Part shown: piece by piece, positions 1-12,444 of the stretch
Position numbering within the stretch: the stretch's first letter is position 1
Layout: each line of letters starts with the position of its first letter
NCBI GenBank assembly: GCA_918026815.1
Contig: CAKJVC010000001.1
Coordinates: 372,001 to 436,000 of the forward strand
DNA: 64,000 bases
From: Chalara sp. BL73
Taxonomy: Eukaryota; Ascomycota; Leotiomycetes; Helotiales
Reading direction: 5' to 3'
Notes under the pieces: model-generated
Database searches by the model: none
Told to the model about the DNA's origin: nothing
Seen by the model: only the letters and a program-made list of their open reading frames with translations
Program-made: the position numbers and the translations under genes

Positions 1-2590
1 CGAAATACTGCAAGAATATCCTGAACTTTTAATTAAACAAATAACGGCAAAGAACATTTATTTAACTGTGCAAGAGACGCCTTTGCAGTTATAGGATTAC
101 ATTTATGTTTTAGCCTGCTAACTCGTTTGATCTAAATCTCATAAAAACTATTTGGAAAAAATATATATACAAAAGTCTACTTTAAAGTTCATAAGTCATA
201 TAGAGAGTCAAGATCTGTTGTTTAAGGAGCTTAAGAATCAGCTACCTATGTTACAATTTAAGAGATAATAGTAGTGTAAGTGACAAATACATAAAAGTTA
301 TTCTAGAAAATTGAGGCTATGCAAAATACTAGCAATTTACTCATAGCGGTGCTGGGTATACATTTAGCGAATACGCAGAGTTAGAAGAGCGGCTTGGCAG
401 TATCGGTCGTCTCAGTACAAGATCCTTATCTCGGATCGAGCCTGTCAACATAGTCGGTATTCTTGGCCGTCTGGAGAATCTCTGCTCTGTTCTCCAACTT
501 TGACATGGGTCGTTTGATGGAGGTCTACAGCCTTCTGCCACCTGTCCCTGTACAGCAAGATGTTAGGCCGCTGCTCCCCAGCGGTCGCCCTGTAGCCGAA
601 AAAGTATACATTCTATCCTGACCTCACCGTGGCCAACATTTATCAGATTTCGAGCCATGCCATCCGCGTACTCCCATGACTGACCTCGAACCTGGATCCA
701 CTGGTGCGCAGCTTTAGAAAGAAATCCTGTTAAAATTCGCGTGATAAGGTCTATGATATCCTGGGCGTAGTTGACAATCCGAGAAAATCTGATCTGAGAA
801 TCGATTATTCTCTTAGTTCTGCGTACCTTAATGAATGAGAGCTTTGCGCTGCAAAACCGGCCTCGGATTTAACTTAAAGGAGTACGGCTTGAAGGCAGTT
901 ATATTCACTTATGCATCCAGTTGCGCTCTGCTCTCGAAACTGCTTCGCGTCTCTAGCCGCGAAGAAGATGAATGAATTTATCGCAGTTTGTTCCTTCGGC
1001 CTTCATCGTGCCTTCCTGGACAGTTGGAAGAGACTTCAAAAACAATGCTATAGGGACTCTTTAGGACTAACTTGAAAATTTAACTAAAAAGATCAAGCCA
1101 GCACCTTCGTTAGATGGCATAAACCAGTTTGACAACTTCCAGCGAAGCTTGCGTTGATAGAGAATGTTGGGCCTTTAGCTAAGCCGAGCATGAGCTGCGC
1201 CTGAATAAAAGCGGCGAGGAACCACGAGACCAATAAGTGTGGGAAGAGAACTCATTTTGGAACAGTATATCACTGACCAGATCAACTAATAAGTACTGAA
1301 GCCATATTAAACGTCCGGCCTCAACAGAAGGACTGGCCAAGGCTTAGGATATCGCGATTGCAACCCCGCTCTGCCCCTCAGTTTCGGCTTGGGCCAGCAT
1401 AGACCTTGGCAAGTAAACACATGGGCGAATCTCAAGTCTAGCCTGCTTCTTGCCCTGTGTAGAGGAGTCGCGACTTGCGAACTATTACATGTAGAGAATT
1501 TTAATTTTGCGCAAATACTTTACTAAAACAGTAGCTCAATGCAATAACGCATGCTTTAATAATCAAGTATTTGTTTCTGGCATACGGGTTAATTGAAATA
1601 CTTGAAATATCTCGATTTATGATTGCCGAGATTTTAAATAACACAAGTTGTTTTAATTCGAATATAATCCCTCAATCGTTGTAGCTTGTTGCTGTCAAAA
1701 TTTCATATCTGTCCAAGCCATAATTGCGATTGCGGCTGCGCGATGTGGGAGCTACCTGATGACGCAAATGCTTTCTGAAATGTAGATTGTAAAAAGAACG
1801 TGCTGTAATAACATTGATACAAGTGGTAAATAACCAAAAGTAGAGTGAAAGAACCAAGGCCGGTTCCCAAGAAAGCAAATTGCATCAAATTATACAAGAA
1901 TAGACGGTCCAAATACAATCTTGCATGACGGTAATTCCAATACACGAAAATAAAACAAAGGTGAAACATCAGAGAATACTTTAGACTTCTCTAGCATAGA
2001 GATATGTCGCTTAGAAAAGGAGGTTTTTCAGATTGATATAGGGGTAGGTATGATTGCCGTTTTTACTCTCTTTTTCTCAGGCTTGGCATTTCGTGTTCCC
2101 GTTACTGCTAAATTTAAGCTCCGCTTCAACTTTGCCTGACTCATCAGCCCTGTCGGCCGCTCCACCAATGAACTTGTCCATATAACCCAATTTTTCAAAT
2201 AGTCCCGGACAACCGTGATCATTCTAGGCTAGACCTGCATTAAGCTTCCCGGGCTCAGACGATAGGCCGTAGAACAGGAAGGTTGAAGATCCAGGGGACC
2301 ATCAAGGATCCAGGTCCTTGGCACTTTGCATTGAACTCAAAACGTATACTCAGGCAACATCGAGTGTGGTAACACAAAAGCGAACTTCGTGTTCTATCCT
2401 GTCTGAGGGGTAACGCTGTAAGGCTCCGTTTGAGGATTCGAATAACATAATTTGATAGGGGAGATTATGCTGCTCCGTGATTGAAAACCAATGGGGTTGA
2501 CGAGCCCCGGGAAATGAGGCAGTGCTGCACCTCCCTCAAGCTTTGCCTCAGCAAAACCTCAAATCATGATCTCCTTGGCCTTACCCAGCC
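1..2590. other. Gene-poor left edge with decayed coding-like relics
   Basis: No intact gene was found. The minus strand is open without stops for about 80 codons over roughly 603-840 (it includes KAAHQWIQVRGQSWEYADGM), and after a frame change at about 600 it runs on to about 500; I do not recognise the family. On the plus strand of the same stretch, about 740-840, a short frame reads RDKVYDILGVVDNP, which resembles the RDKVYALLGL motif of HET-domain proteins. Only one of these readings can be real and I cannot decide between them. The plus strand at 940-1450 also gives coding-like stretches broken by many stops. The picture is of mutated, possibly RIP-affected, remnants. AT-rich DNA fills the rest. 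Confidence 0.4.
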
Positions 2591-2781
2591 TTGTCGGCGG
2601 AGGCGAGACCAAATCTTATCGCGCCAAGAAGGCATCAAATGAGTGATCCACTAAACCCCTTTGCATTTCATTCCATAGATGGTGATCCCACTCCTCACTT
2701 CTTTCCAACAACCTGCTCGCTCTACCCGCCGCTGTGCCATTCGTTTTATTTCTTTCTGTATCATAAGAAGAGCGGAATGAC

Positions 2782-4099
2782 ATGGACAAGAAGATGAAGG
2801 CGCCAACGTTCAAGAATTTCCGCTTTACGACGCCATGGGTATTTACGATCTTTGGGCTCGTTGTAGTGTGGACTATGTTCTCCTTTGATCTCAACCCATT
2901 TCGTGTAAGTCTCGCATTCGTGGCTTTGCTTCTGCCAACTAATTTCCACCCAAGAGACACGCGCCAGATCATGTAGATGCGGTATTGAAAGAGGACTGGG
3001 GAGGAGGATACGAAGGCGTTAACGCGAAGAACACATACACCATGACCGAGGCGCTGTCGAAGGAAGAGCAGGTTGCAACGGCTGTCGCTGAAATAAAACC
3101 GACACCTACCAAGCAAGTGCCCGCCAAAACAACAGGTTCCTCGTGGCCGGAGAATCCGTTTGACCCCGTTCCCGAAGGATCGAATCGACCCCTTATCCTC
3201 TTCGCATTTTTTGAAACTCCAGCAGCGCTTCTGAACTTCAAATTCTTCCTTGCGCATGCGCTGCATGGCAATGCAGATTTTCTGTTTATCATCCAAGGAG
3301 ATTCAAAGGAGGATAGATTGATCCCAAAAAAGCCAAACATCAGAGTTCATCGACGACCAAATAAATGTTATGATTTGGGGGCGTTCGCAGAGGTGTTGGT
3401 CGAGAACGATTTCTATAAAGGTTACCAGCGGTATATTCTGATCAATGCAAGCATTCGGGGGCCATTTATGCCGCATTGGGCGGACGGATGCTGGAGTGAC
3501 ATGTATCTTAATAAGTTGACGGACGAGGTCAAGGTATGCTATTTCACGATGCAGATGTACGTGAGGAAACTGACAATGAGTAGTTGGTTGGCATGTCAAT
3601 GAGTTGCGATCCTGTAATGCATGTTCAATCAATGATCTGGGCGCTCGATCGCGTTGGCCTCGAGACCTTGGTTTGGCCTAACGCCTGGACGATCGAGAAC
3701 TTCAGAGCGATCAGTTGGCCAGCAGACCACGAACTCGATCCAACACTTCCCATACCCTACCTTGCAACTCCTGGTATTCATTCGTGTCCATCACAGTATT
3801 GGGAAGCAGTTTCGATGGAGATACATGCTGCACTACTTATCATGGCAGCAGGATATAAGTTCGATGTGATGATGGAGGCATATTCAGCGAAGAAGATCCA
3901 TGAGGGATGGGAGGAGGAGTGCCACAAAAATAGTGATATGTTGCAAGGTGGACATTATTATGGCGGAAATGTCAACGCATTCGAATTGTTGTTCATGAAA
4001 ACAAATCGGCACTCGGAAGCGCTTGATGAAGAGCTAGACCGGTTAACATCATGGGTCGACGACCTTGGATATAGCAGTTGGGACCACTGCAAGGCTTGA
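2782..4099 (+). CDS. Type II membrane protein, glycosyltransferase-like (three exons)
   Basis: Model: exons 2782-2904, 2955-3533 and 3584-4099, giving 405 aa; both introns are 50 bp and phase 0, with donors GTAAGT and GTATGC. A short cytoplasmic N-terminus is followed by one hydrophobic segment at about residues 16-35, typical of a Golgi-type signal anchor. A low-complexity stem (about 60-105) leads to a compact domain with conserved-looking blocks: FAFFETPAALLNFKFF, FLFIIQGDS, YILINASIRGPFMPHW, LVGMSMSCDPVMHVQSM, and near the end LQGGHYYGGNVNAFE. From memory these match a family found in fungi, oomycetes and algae that is usually called a putative glycosyltransferase; the donor and acceptor are unknown. 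The exon joins restore one continuous domain, which supports the model. The start is the first ATG before the anchor. A 226-codon frame on the other strand is a shadow. Confidence 0.8.
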
Positions 4100-5943
4100 G
4101 TTGTCTCTTCATTGCGTTTCCATTCAGTAAGTATAAATATCTTGGAGCGGCATAGCGAGCGGGCGGGGTGCGTCCTAGGAGTTGGCATTTTCGTCGCGCT
4201 ATTCAGCCAGGCGTTGGAGGATAAATTTGGCATATGGGATGGGCATTTGTCAATTTCTAGACTCAATTGGTATCCAGGCGTTGGAATAATGATCATTAAA
4301 AAAAATAATGATAATAGAGAAACGTTTACATGGAGCCCGGCAGAAAGAAGTTGCCTTTTTGCCGTTCCGCGAATTTGCTTTATATCGGTGACGACATTGC
4401 TCGAAAGCCACGAAATGAGCTTCATTTCTTAGTGGCCAATATCGTTCCTTTTTTCTGTAGGAGGCTTTATCTCCAACGTGTGTTCCTGCATTTTGTCCTA
4501 CCTAGAGGCGGTCCTCATCGGACCTGATACGGGTCAACACGTTGCACAGATGTGATTGCCCCCAATGGTATGTTCACAGTACTATGCTGTTTCATCCTAG
4601 ACTAGTACAGGGAACAGCAATAAATTCGGACACTCTCATTGTATGAGAGGATGCATCGGCAAAACGTTGGACACCGTCAGATCCACCTCCCAGGTTCATC
4701 TATTAGCGGTTCAGCGGCATGGAGGAATGATGCATGTCTGCCCGTTTCGACGCCGCCTCTTCTGCTTCTCATTATGGTCGGAGTCCGAGCGACTCGACGA
4801 TGGAGAAAGATCGACCAGCTCTCGGATGTTTGCTTGGTGATAGTGGGAGTACCAATGGAAAAGATGAATATCTCAAAGCCAACTTGGCAGACATTCGTGT
4901 ACCACCTACATGCAAATTGGAAGGCGCAAGCAGCACACCAGTCCCGTTTCACAACGGAAACCAATCTCGCCAGATATCATTAGTTTTATACCCAGACTAC
5001 GTCTCTCTATCGCTCTGTACTATCTATTCTTTATGTCATGTTACCAAGACATTCTCTCGGCATAGTATGTGTAGACTTTGATGATGAGCAAGACTTGACC
5101 GCTTCTAAGCTCACACCTCCCATCCTACACATCACGTTGCATGGCTTCTGTGCCTCCCATAGCCCCAGCCTTATCTTCATAAATATCCCTACCACGGCGT
5201 TTATCTCTGCATAGTCTGTGTCACTTGTGGTCGCCGACCACCAAATATTTCGCGCTTCATCTTACGATATCGCCTTACATATCCAGGACCGGCGCTTGAA
5301 TGTTTTTACCTCACCGTTGATATGTGAAGCTCTATTTCGAGCATGGAAAGTACATTTCTTTCAAACCGCCTCGATTATTTGGTGACTCAAACACAACGTC
5401 AGGATGTTTTCAAGCGATTAGCAAATATGGCATATCTTCGGTGATTCAGTGCCACACAGTATTTCAAGATGCATATATGAAGCTTTCTTGTAGCGGATAT
5501 GACTTGGCTACATCGGCTTTCATTTTTGTTTTTGAAGACATAAAAACGTCTTGAGTAAGAGAAATTCCAGTCGAGCGGACCATGTGGTATGCGGACGTAG
5601 AATATGACCATATATTTCAATCCTAAGATGCGATCCTCTCTTTCACCACTTTTGCTCAGTATAGAACGCTTCCATAAAAGATGGAAATGTTTATATTATT
5701 TCCGATGCGTACCAGCGAGCCTATTGCGCGGTCTCAGAGGGCATCACGGCCATAAACGCGTTGACGTAGTACGGATGTCATCGTCTATCTTCCCGCATCC
5801 TCGGACTCTACACCTTGTCCCGCTCTACCGCCTTCCTCATCTTCTCTTCCGTATGCAAGGCCCATCATAGGAACGCCGGTGTTTTAAGCTCATGCATGGT
5901 CAAGTACAGGCTCTTTGCGTCTCGACTACCACTCTGTTTCTGT
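4100..5943. other. Intergenic, no supported gene
   Basis: Short frames on both strands (for example plus 4639-4983 and 5324-5554) have no recognisable domain and no supporting splice context. It contains the 3' flank of the membrane protein gene at 2782 and the 3' flank of the NACHT gene, which converges on it from the right. Confidence 0.5.
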
Positions 5944-8249
5944 CTAACGACATACTATCGTGACAAACTCGCTTGGTCTTCCTCGTTCGTAAGCATTATC
6001 CGGTATCCAGCTCCGATCCCTACCTTCTATCCAATCAATAATAATATCTCTTTCTCTGGAACCATATTCTGTTGCATAGTCGAGAACCGTCCTTCCATCC
6101 ACGTCTACTGCTTCCGGATCAGCGCCGTGATACAGAAAAGATCTGATCATCATTTTCAAAGTGAAGTTCCAGGCTGTAGTGGTGGGGACTCTATTGTCGC
6201 GCTTCATATATGTTGACAGGCGTATAAAAAGGCCTCGTAGAGTGCTGACATGCTCCCCGTCTAACTTGAATTTTCCCGTAGTCTTTGCTTTATTGTCTAA
6301 AAACGCCGACAAAGTGGCAAAAAAAGGCGAAGTCTCACCATCAAGGTCCCTAAGCTGTGAATGTTTTATAGCAAACTGAAGAGGGGTATACCCATTCCAA
6401 CAGAGATCGATATTTCCTCCATAAGAAAGCAAGAGTGAAATCATATTATCAATCTCGTTACGTCCACCCCTGTAGAAGAAGGCGATATAGTGCAGCAACG
6501 GCCGTTTTGAATTGAATTTCTCCGGGGCTTCCTGAAATTCGATCTTCAGATACTTCAATAGGCCGCTGGCAACAGCAACAGCCTGTGTATCAGCACCGCT
6601 CACTCGATAGCGAGTGTTAATATGGGGGAAAAGGCGAAAACTGAAGATTAATTGCATATAAATCGACTCCCAACCTGGTCTATAATCATGAAGAAACTTA
6701 AATAAGTACCTGATAAACTTTACCGGGGGATCTCTCACAAAGAAATCTTCTAATAACCCTTGAGGCAAAAACTTTTCGAAAGTCGATACCCAAGGGTTGA
6801 AATTGGCAGGCCACCAGCAATCATGGGTTTCCAGTCGCTGCAGAACTGTCTTCCCATATTGCTCACCGACTTTTGCTAGTGCTTCTTGATAAGGGCCTGA
6901 GAAGGAATGGTCTTGGCGTATGTAAGAAGCAAGAGTTCTATGCACGAAGTTGACTCCAGGATTATCCTTGTAAAATTGCTTATAGTGATGCTTTAGATAT
7001 GCTAAGTCATATCGCTCGTTGGTATCGAGTAGGCCTCTACACCGGCCTTGTATCCGCATCCTTGTATCACATATAAGCCGCTTTCTTTTGGAATGCCCCA
7101 AAGGATGGTACTTGTTTTTAAGAGGTTCATTTCGCAAGGATATGTCAAGCAATGTTATGCCATAGGATATGTTCACATCCACTTGTGCTAAATACTCGAG
7201 CGCCTCTTCCAGGTGGTTTTTTTTCTCAATAACCTTGAAAATCTTGTCGTAGAGCCTCGACAGATCACTGGGAAAGCTAGATAGACGAAAACTGAGCTCA
7301 TCATAGCTATCGCCGTCATGAATTCCGTCTACCAGATCTGTGACGACAAGGTACGCCCATAAGAAAACGCCATTGGACATGTCATTGATATCCCATGTCA
7401 GCAATTGAATTTTGTCTTCTAAATCCCTCTGCGTACACTTGTTTGCTTTCAACATCATATCGTTCGCGTATTTCTCTATACTGCTCTCCGTATGATCCTG
7501 GAAGGAAAACCCCTCAGTTGTGCGCAAGCTTGCCTCTATTTCTGGCTCTGGTCTGCTTGCAGCGCAGACTTTCAGGCTCAGTTGCTGACCGTGGAAATCA
7601 TTTACTAGTTCCTTCAAGTATTGAACGAGCAGTCTGGGATCCGAACACTCATCAAGACCATCCACGAAAACATAGCATGTTTCTCTGACGATATTCTGGG
7701 CAGCGATACACCGTAATGCTTTCTTGAGGCTATACTCGTCCCATTTGTACTCAGCTCCAGTACTTGAACGCCGTTTCCCCCATATTTCGTACAGCCATGG
7801 TACCGCCACGTTGTATGTAATGCAGAGTTGGTAGAGTACACTATTCATAAAATCGACGATCTGCGATTCCATCTCCAGACCTTTGTAGAAGAAGAACCAG
7901 ATGAACTTCCTCCTCGCTGTCCAAGCGTTCCCCAACCTTTCAGTTGCGTTGTCATAGAGATATCGCATGAAAGTTGACTTTCCTGCACCCGGCTTTCCTT
8001 GAATCCAAAATATCGAGTTTTTCTCGGACTTGTCATCACTCTGGAGCCATTCCAGGAGGCCGGGGCCATCTTTGCTATCGTCCCACGCAAACTGGCATGT
8101 TTCTTTGTGAGCCTCCTTGATTGCGCCAAGCCGTGAATCTCGTACGCGCATCTTAAGACTTCGCAGAATTTCTAGCGTGCAATAGTCAATATGGCTAAAA
8201 AGCTCAACTATAACTGCAAAAACTCACCTGCTGTAAGGTCTGGATTCAT
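5944..8249 (-). CDS. NACHT-ankyrin NLR-type (STAND) protein
   Basis: Model: exon 8249-8228, a 56-bp intron with donor GTGAGT, and exon 8171-5944, giving 749 aa. The joined start (MNPDLTAE then ILRSLKMRVRDSRL) leads into the linker that normally sits just before the NACHT domain of fungal NLRs. Walker A is GKPGAGKST (residues 66-74) and Walker B is VFVDGLDE (175-182). A winged-helix-like stretch follows. The last 190 residues look like degenerate ankyrin repeats (LLHYIAFF, NGYTPLQFAI, DGRTVLDYA). NACHT proteins of this class are nucleotide-driven switches that oligomerise on ligand recognition by their repeats; fungal members act in heterokaryon incompatibility or are thought to act in defence. 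Unlike most, this one has no N-terminal effector domain; the gene just upstream on the same strand encodes a patatin, a known effector type. A patatin-NACHT fusion is possible, but no canonical intron joins them in frame. The frame has no internal stop. Confidence 0.88.
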
Positions 8250-8376
8250 TGCAGGACCCGCTTCACACCGAAACGTTAGATAGTGCTATGGTTATTTAAG
8301 GAAGAAATGTATAGTTAATTTAACAACAGGTGACAAAGGGTACAAATCATAATATGGATATGTTCGACTCAATCTA

Positions 8377-9781
8377 TCACTTTTTCAGGTTCTGTAATCT
8401 TCTTTCCAACTCCAAGTCTTCCTGAAACCCCTCCGGGAAACTCAGCAAGTCGCTGACTAACTCACCTTGCGAAAGTTGGGCCACTGCATGAGAGTATTTC
8501 GTTCGCTCCTCCGGGAAGTTAAGGTATTGTCCTGTTCGAACCCGAATATCTTTTATACGATCTCCTTCATCAAGACCTATTTCACCAAGATGTGGAACAT
8601 CAAAGCGGAAGTAACGATATGATGCTGCCGCAACTCCGCCATTACGTCCGTAAAAGTCACTGTGTGCTCTCGTAGAATTAGTCGCAATGATAGCGAGGCT
8701 TCCTGCTATTCCCAGGAGTGAGTTATTGAGTCCCTTTGGCGGCTCAGTACCGGTACCAAGACTTATAATAGTGGTTTGTTGCTCGTCCCAATCGTCTTTG
8801 AAGATGGCTGATGCTTCCTCATGTACCAAAGAGACCGGATTATTATATAACAAGCCGCCATCGGAAAATGTTAAATCATCAATAGTAATAGGATCAAAGT
8901 AAGAAATCGCCGCTGACGTTGCACGGCAAGCTTGCCAAATAAGCATCTCACCATATCTAGTCACCAGTCTGAGTTAGTAATGGCCATTTATGATACAGTC
9001 ATAAAGGTTGGCGCAAGCAATATTTAGCTTACAACGGATCATAGCCCATCTTGCTTCGATAGGATCGTAAAATGGCCGTCTCCCCTTGTATGTCCTGCGC
9101 ATGTGCCACTACAAAGCTTATCGGGAGGCATTAGCTTCTTAAATTGCTTTGTTTGTAATATGTTTGCTTACACATGGCACTTTGGGTTTTGTTCTGCCAA
9201 TGTATCTGGATCACCACTCTTCAGGTGCTTCTGAATTATATCTTTGATCATAGCTTCTAGAACTTTAGTCTTGAACTTTGGGTTCGTTGGATCAAATCCG
9301 CGTTTGAGAATGTTCCTGGATGCAAACGCCTTCTTGGAGAGCCCCTGATATACCTCAATACAATCCTTTATCGACATTCTGAGGCGCCCCAGCATCACTG
9401 CAATCAACCTAATCAAAGTCAGTTGAGAACAAGTTGCATTAATCGCAGGTCAAATTGTTGCCAACAGGACTCAGGACACCCAAGGTGTTGTGCAGTGCAG
9501 TTTGAGACTCTAGGAACAATTCAAGGATTCCAGGTGTTTACCCTCCAGTGCTTGTTCCACCGATCATGTCAAACATCTGCCATGGCTCAAGTGCGGGCAG
9601 TTTCCCTTCGGCCCGTTGATGATTCACACCATCGGCTATGTGCTGTAAAACGATAAGAGCCGAAAGTCCACGCACTCCCCCGCCATCTACATATTATTAG
9701 CTGAATACTTGGTGGCGTAAAAGTGGCGGCCTAACCAAGAGAAAGCAAGGTCCTTCGACGCTTCTGTGTTTGCGATGCCAT
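8377..9781 (-). CDS. Patatin-like phospholipase
   Basis: Model: exons 9781-9736, 9686-9542, 9408-9172, 9116-9033 and 8956-8377, giving 363 aa. All four introns (49, 133, 55, 76 bp) keep frame and each join restores family sequence. The protein begins MASQTQKRRRTLLSLDGGGVRG, with the oxyanion-hole loop DGGGVRGL at 16-23. The nucleophile motif GTSTGG has Ser61, and the catalytic Asp is in the motif FSDGGLLYNNP (Asp203). Both members of the Ser-Asp dyad are therefore present and the enzyme should be active on phospholipids or acylglycerols. Length is short for fungal patatins: the catalytic domain is complete, but no repeats or NACHT follow within the gene. The stop at 8377 lies 127 bp before the ATG of the NACHT-ankyrin gene on the same strand, suggesting an effector-receptor pair. 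The donor of intron 1 is GTTAGG, which is weak; the other donors are good. Confidence 0.88.
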
Positions 9782-10607
9782 GGTATGAGGACAATGAAGA
9801 AATAGAAATATATGTGCTCGTTATTGCTTTCAGTTCTAAGAGGAAAAAAAATACTTAAGAGATGAGGGGTAAGTGTCAAACTATAAGGCGCAATAGTACT
9901 TTCTGCAAGAGTATTTGCTTTTTGCGGTTCGACAGTGAGGCTCCCCTGCAGAAGACATATATGATCCAGACATTAAGCCTCTAATGGCTATAATTCGTTT
10001 GGCAAATATCCAAATGTATGCATGGCCAAGCTGGGCTGAGCGCCACATAAAGGCCGTCAACACCTGCCAAGCCAATAATCCGATGGTAAATTAGCTTAAT
10101 AATATTGCTGAACATGCATCCTCACCGACTCTTAGCACACATGGGGTTACACAAACCAAGCCTTATCTCGCAATATACGCCCTGGCCGCAGATTTCCCTG
10201 TCATGCCTACACCTCAGTTTCCTAAGTATTATTATTATTCACCTGTAGCTTCTACGCTGCACTAAATCTTCCGCTAACTATTGCCATGACTAAGTAAAGC
10301 TATTATTCAAGTGAATTTAGGGATCTAATAAGGCTGTTTAATGATATTACAGAGAAGGCTCGTTGATGCTAAAAATTCACTTGACTTAATTACTTCTTGC
10401 AGTACGTCTTGTTGTAATTCCTCAAACTCAAGCGATTATTGTAAACTCAGAAACCTCCACGAAAGGGGGCGTTACTGTCGCTGGTTTGCAAGCAAAAATG
10501 GAAAGATGTATGCAACGGACAATGCAGAATGCGGCTAAGACGCTAAATGTAGACCAAAAGCTACCAGGGTGTTTCTCATCATATAATGCCTCAAGATTAC
10601 AAGATAT
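9782..10607. other. Intergenic; promoter side of the patatin gene
   Basis: No supported gene. The first part is the 5' flank of the patatin gene. Short frames (minus 9881-10075, plus 10341-10538) have no recognisable features. Confidence 0.5.
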
Positions 10608-12444
10608 CTAAATTCTGACGGTGGCAAACTGTGATACATTGATGTGCAAAGCTGAATATGACAGTTTAAAGCAAGCATATGGGATGGAAGGATAAGAATA
10701 AATTGGTATGCCACCAGAATATTGACACACGTAATTTACATGATTATTTGTATTCTTTCCATCCCTGAACCAAGCTCTACATTTTGTGGTAAGTTTTTGC
10801 CCACAGGAAAGCCCCACTTCCATCAAGTCACTCACAAGGTGTATGTGCGTCTTAGCAAGTGATTTCGAGTGTTTTGGTTGTGATTTCTCGAAATAGCCCT
10901 CAATCGTAAGGTGCCCTTTTGATTCATGCTGATGGATCCTGATCGAGATCGTGGAGATGGGCCATGATCGTGCATCTTCCTTCCCCAAACGAGTTGGGCT
11001 GGCTCCACAATCGTCCCAGTTTACATTCCCACTATGGGAGACGCAAGCCCCACGATGGCCTATAGCAAAGTGATGGGAGAAGAGGTAGGGAATCGCGAGA
11101 CGATTCATCTTTCGCCCAGCTGAGATCCTTGAACATATATTTCCCCAGAGTTCTACCAGATATGTGTGTTCTTTGCCGGCTAGTTTCAAAGCACCCACGT
11201 AACACTCTACTAAAACCAGAAATAGCAGGGAGTTTATCATCAGGATTTGTGAGTTTGCGTTCTGAAAAGCATGAACATATTGCCGTACCATGTTTTGTAA
11301 CCGTAATCGAACAAAACATGTTTCATTTCACCTGGGATCTCCAGTAAACATTAATTCAAGTCATTTGGCTTCAGAGGTAGGCATGCCCGCCGTAGTTGAG
11401 CTTTGTCCAGGTCTCCTGATCAAGAAAGTGTGCAGAAAGTGAAGGTAATTGTCCTTTCACCAAATAAAGAATTCTTTGTGATAGCTGCTGTTCCTGGATG
11501 GTCCAATCTCGCGTCTCCGAAGTGGAATCGGGCACGTTGTCGGAAAATGTTCGGTGCCAAAATCGTTCTTCTACTGTTGGTCGACGCAACAAGCATACGA
11601 CGTTTATTTAGGCTTTTTGGTAGACCGAATGGGAACTCTTATCTACACATAATTTTGAGGCATAAGAGAGGAGGTGGTGCAATTGTTAGGTACGCACTAC
11701 CGTGAACATCTTTCATTCTCACAGACTCTCTCCTTCAATTAGTTTGATCAAGTTCTTCTTGCACAGTGCATAGCGCATCCATCTAGATACAGCGAAGGCC
11801 TAATTTCGGGCTACTTTGACGGCATCGCGAAGAGCCTGTGGCAAGTCCTTATGTGGAATGCCTCTAAGGAATCTTTTTAACGTAGCCGGTGTCGTCTAGG
11901 GGTGATGTTGAGAGCCAGTCGAAAGACCTCAATAGTAGGGCAGGGCGATATAACGCGAGAGTTGGTCTCTCAGATTTTCATGCTCAGCAGTATCAGCCAA
12001 TCTAAAGTTTGCTTCATCCTCCGTATAACCAATGTCGTTGAGTCTTGTAGGAAGCTAGTGTAGTGCGAGGAATAACATTGATCATGAGAATCATAGTCTT
12101 TGATCCAGCCAATAATCGACGTCAAGATCTCATCATATAAACGCTCATGATAGACGGGTTTTGGTCCGATTTGTGGAGTTCTGAGATGATCTCGAACCAG
12201 AATGTAAAAGTTGATGCTTTGATACGAAAGATTGATATCAGAAGTTTTGGATTGATCTATCCGTCTTTGCGCTCCGTTGTATCCAAATGGCAGTTTCGAG
12301 AATTTGATCTTGTGGATTCTGCTCATAAATATGTACGTCGACTGCAAGACCAATGATGTTAATTTGGAAGGAAATTCTCTGCATAACCAGCCACATCCGG
12401 GTTGTGATTCTTAAAGTAACGAATTTGGTCAATTTTTCTGACAC
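10608..12444 (-). pseudogene. Broken HET-domain (heterokaryon incompatibility) gene
   Basis: Read on the minus strand in several frames. The HET signature block appears near 11,950 as RYIALPYY, then TGA where WG is expected, then GLSTGSQHHP, TAG, and TTPATLKRFLRGIPHKDLPQ with RDAVKVAR. Further on, STVEERFWHRTFSDN and RDWTIQEQQLSQRILYLVKG (about 11,590-11,450) match the usual RGWTLQE..LSPRILY block. The 3' part has LPAISGFSRVLRG, KYMFKDLSWAK and a YRPSWG block (about 11,230-11,040), then a 227-codon frame to 10,608 carrying the C-terminal part. At least two stops and several frameshifts separate these blocks, so no functional product is expected. HET proteins trigger cell death after fusion of unlike hyphae. 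Both stops in the core could come from single transitions (TGG to TGA, CAG to TAG). Confidence 0.8.

Noticed and set aside
2616..3296. 226-codon minus frame
   Set aside because: Lies opposite exons of the glycosyltransferase-like gene, whose plus-strand motifs and splice joins are convincing; it is a shadow.
8228..8377. Single patatin-NACHT-ankyrin fusion gene
   Set aside because: The frame downstream of CATAG at about 8290 is open into the NACHT gene, but the only donor near the patatin end (GTGATA) gives a stop after that acceptor. Kept as two genes.
10608..11291. 227-codon minus frame as an intact gene
   Set aside because: It is the tail of a HET gene whose upstream blocks lie in other frames with stops between.
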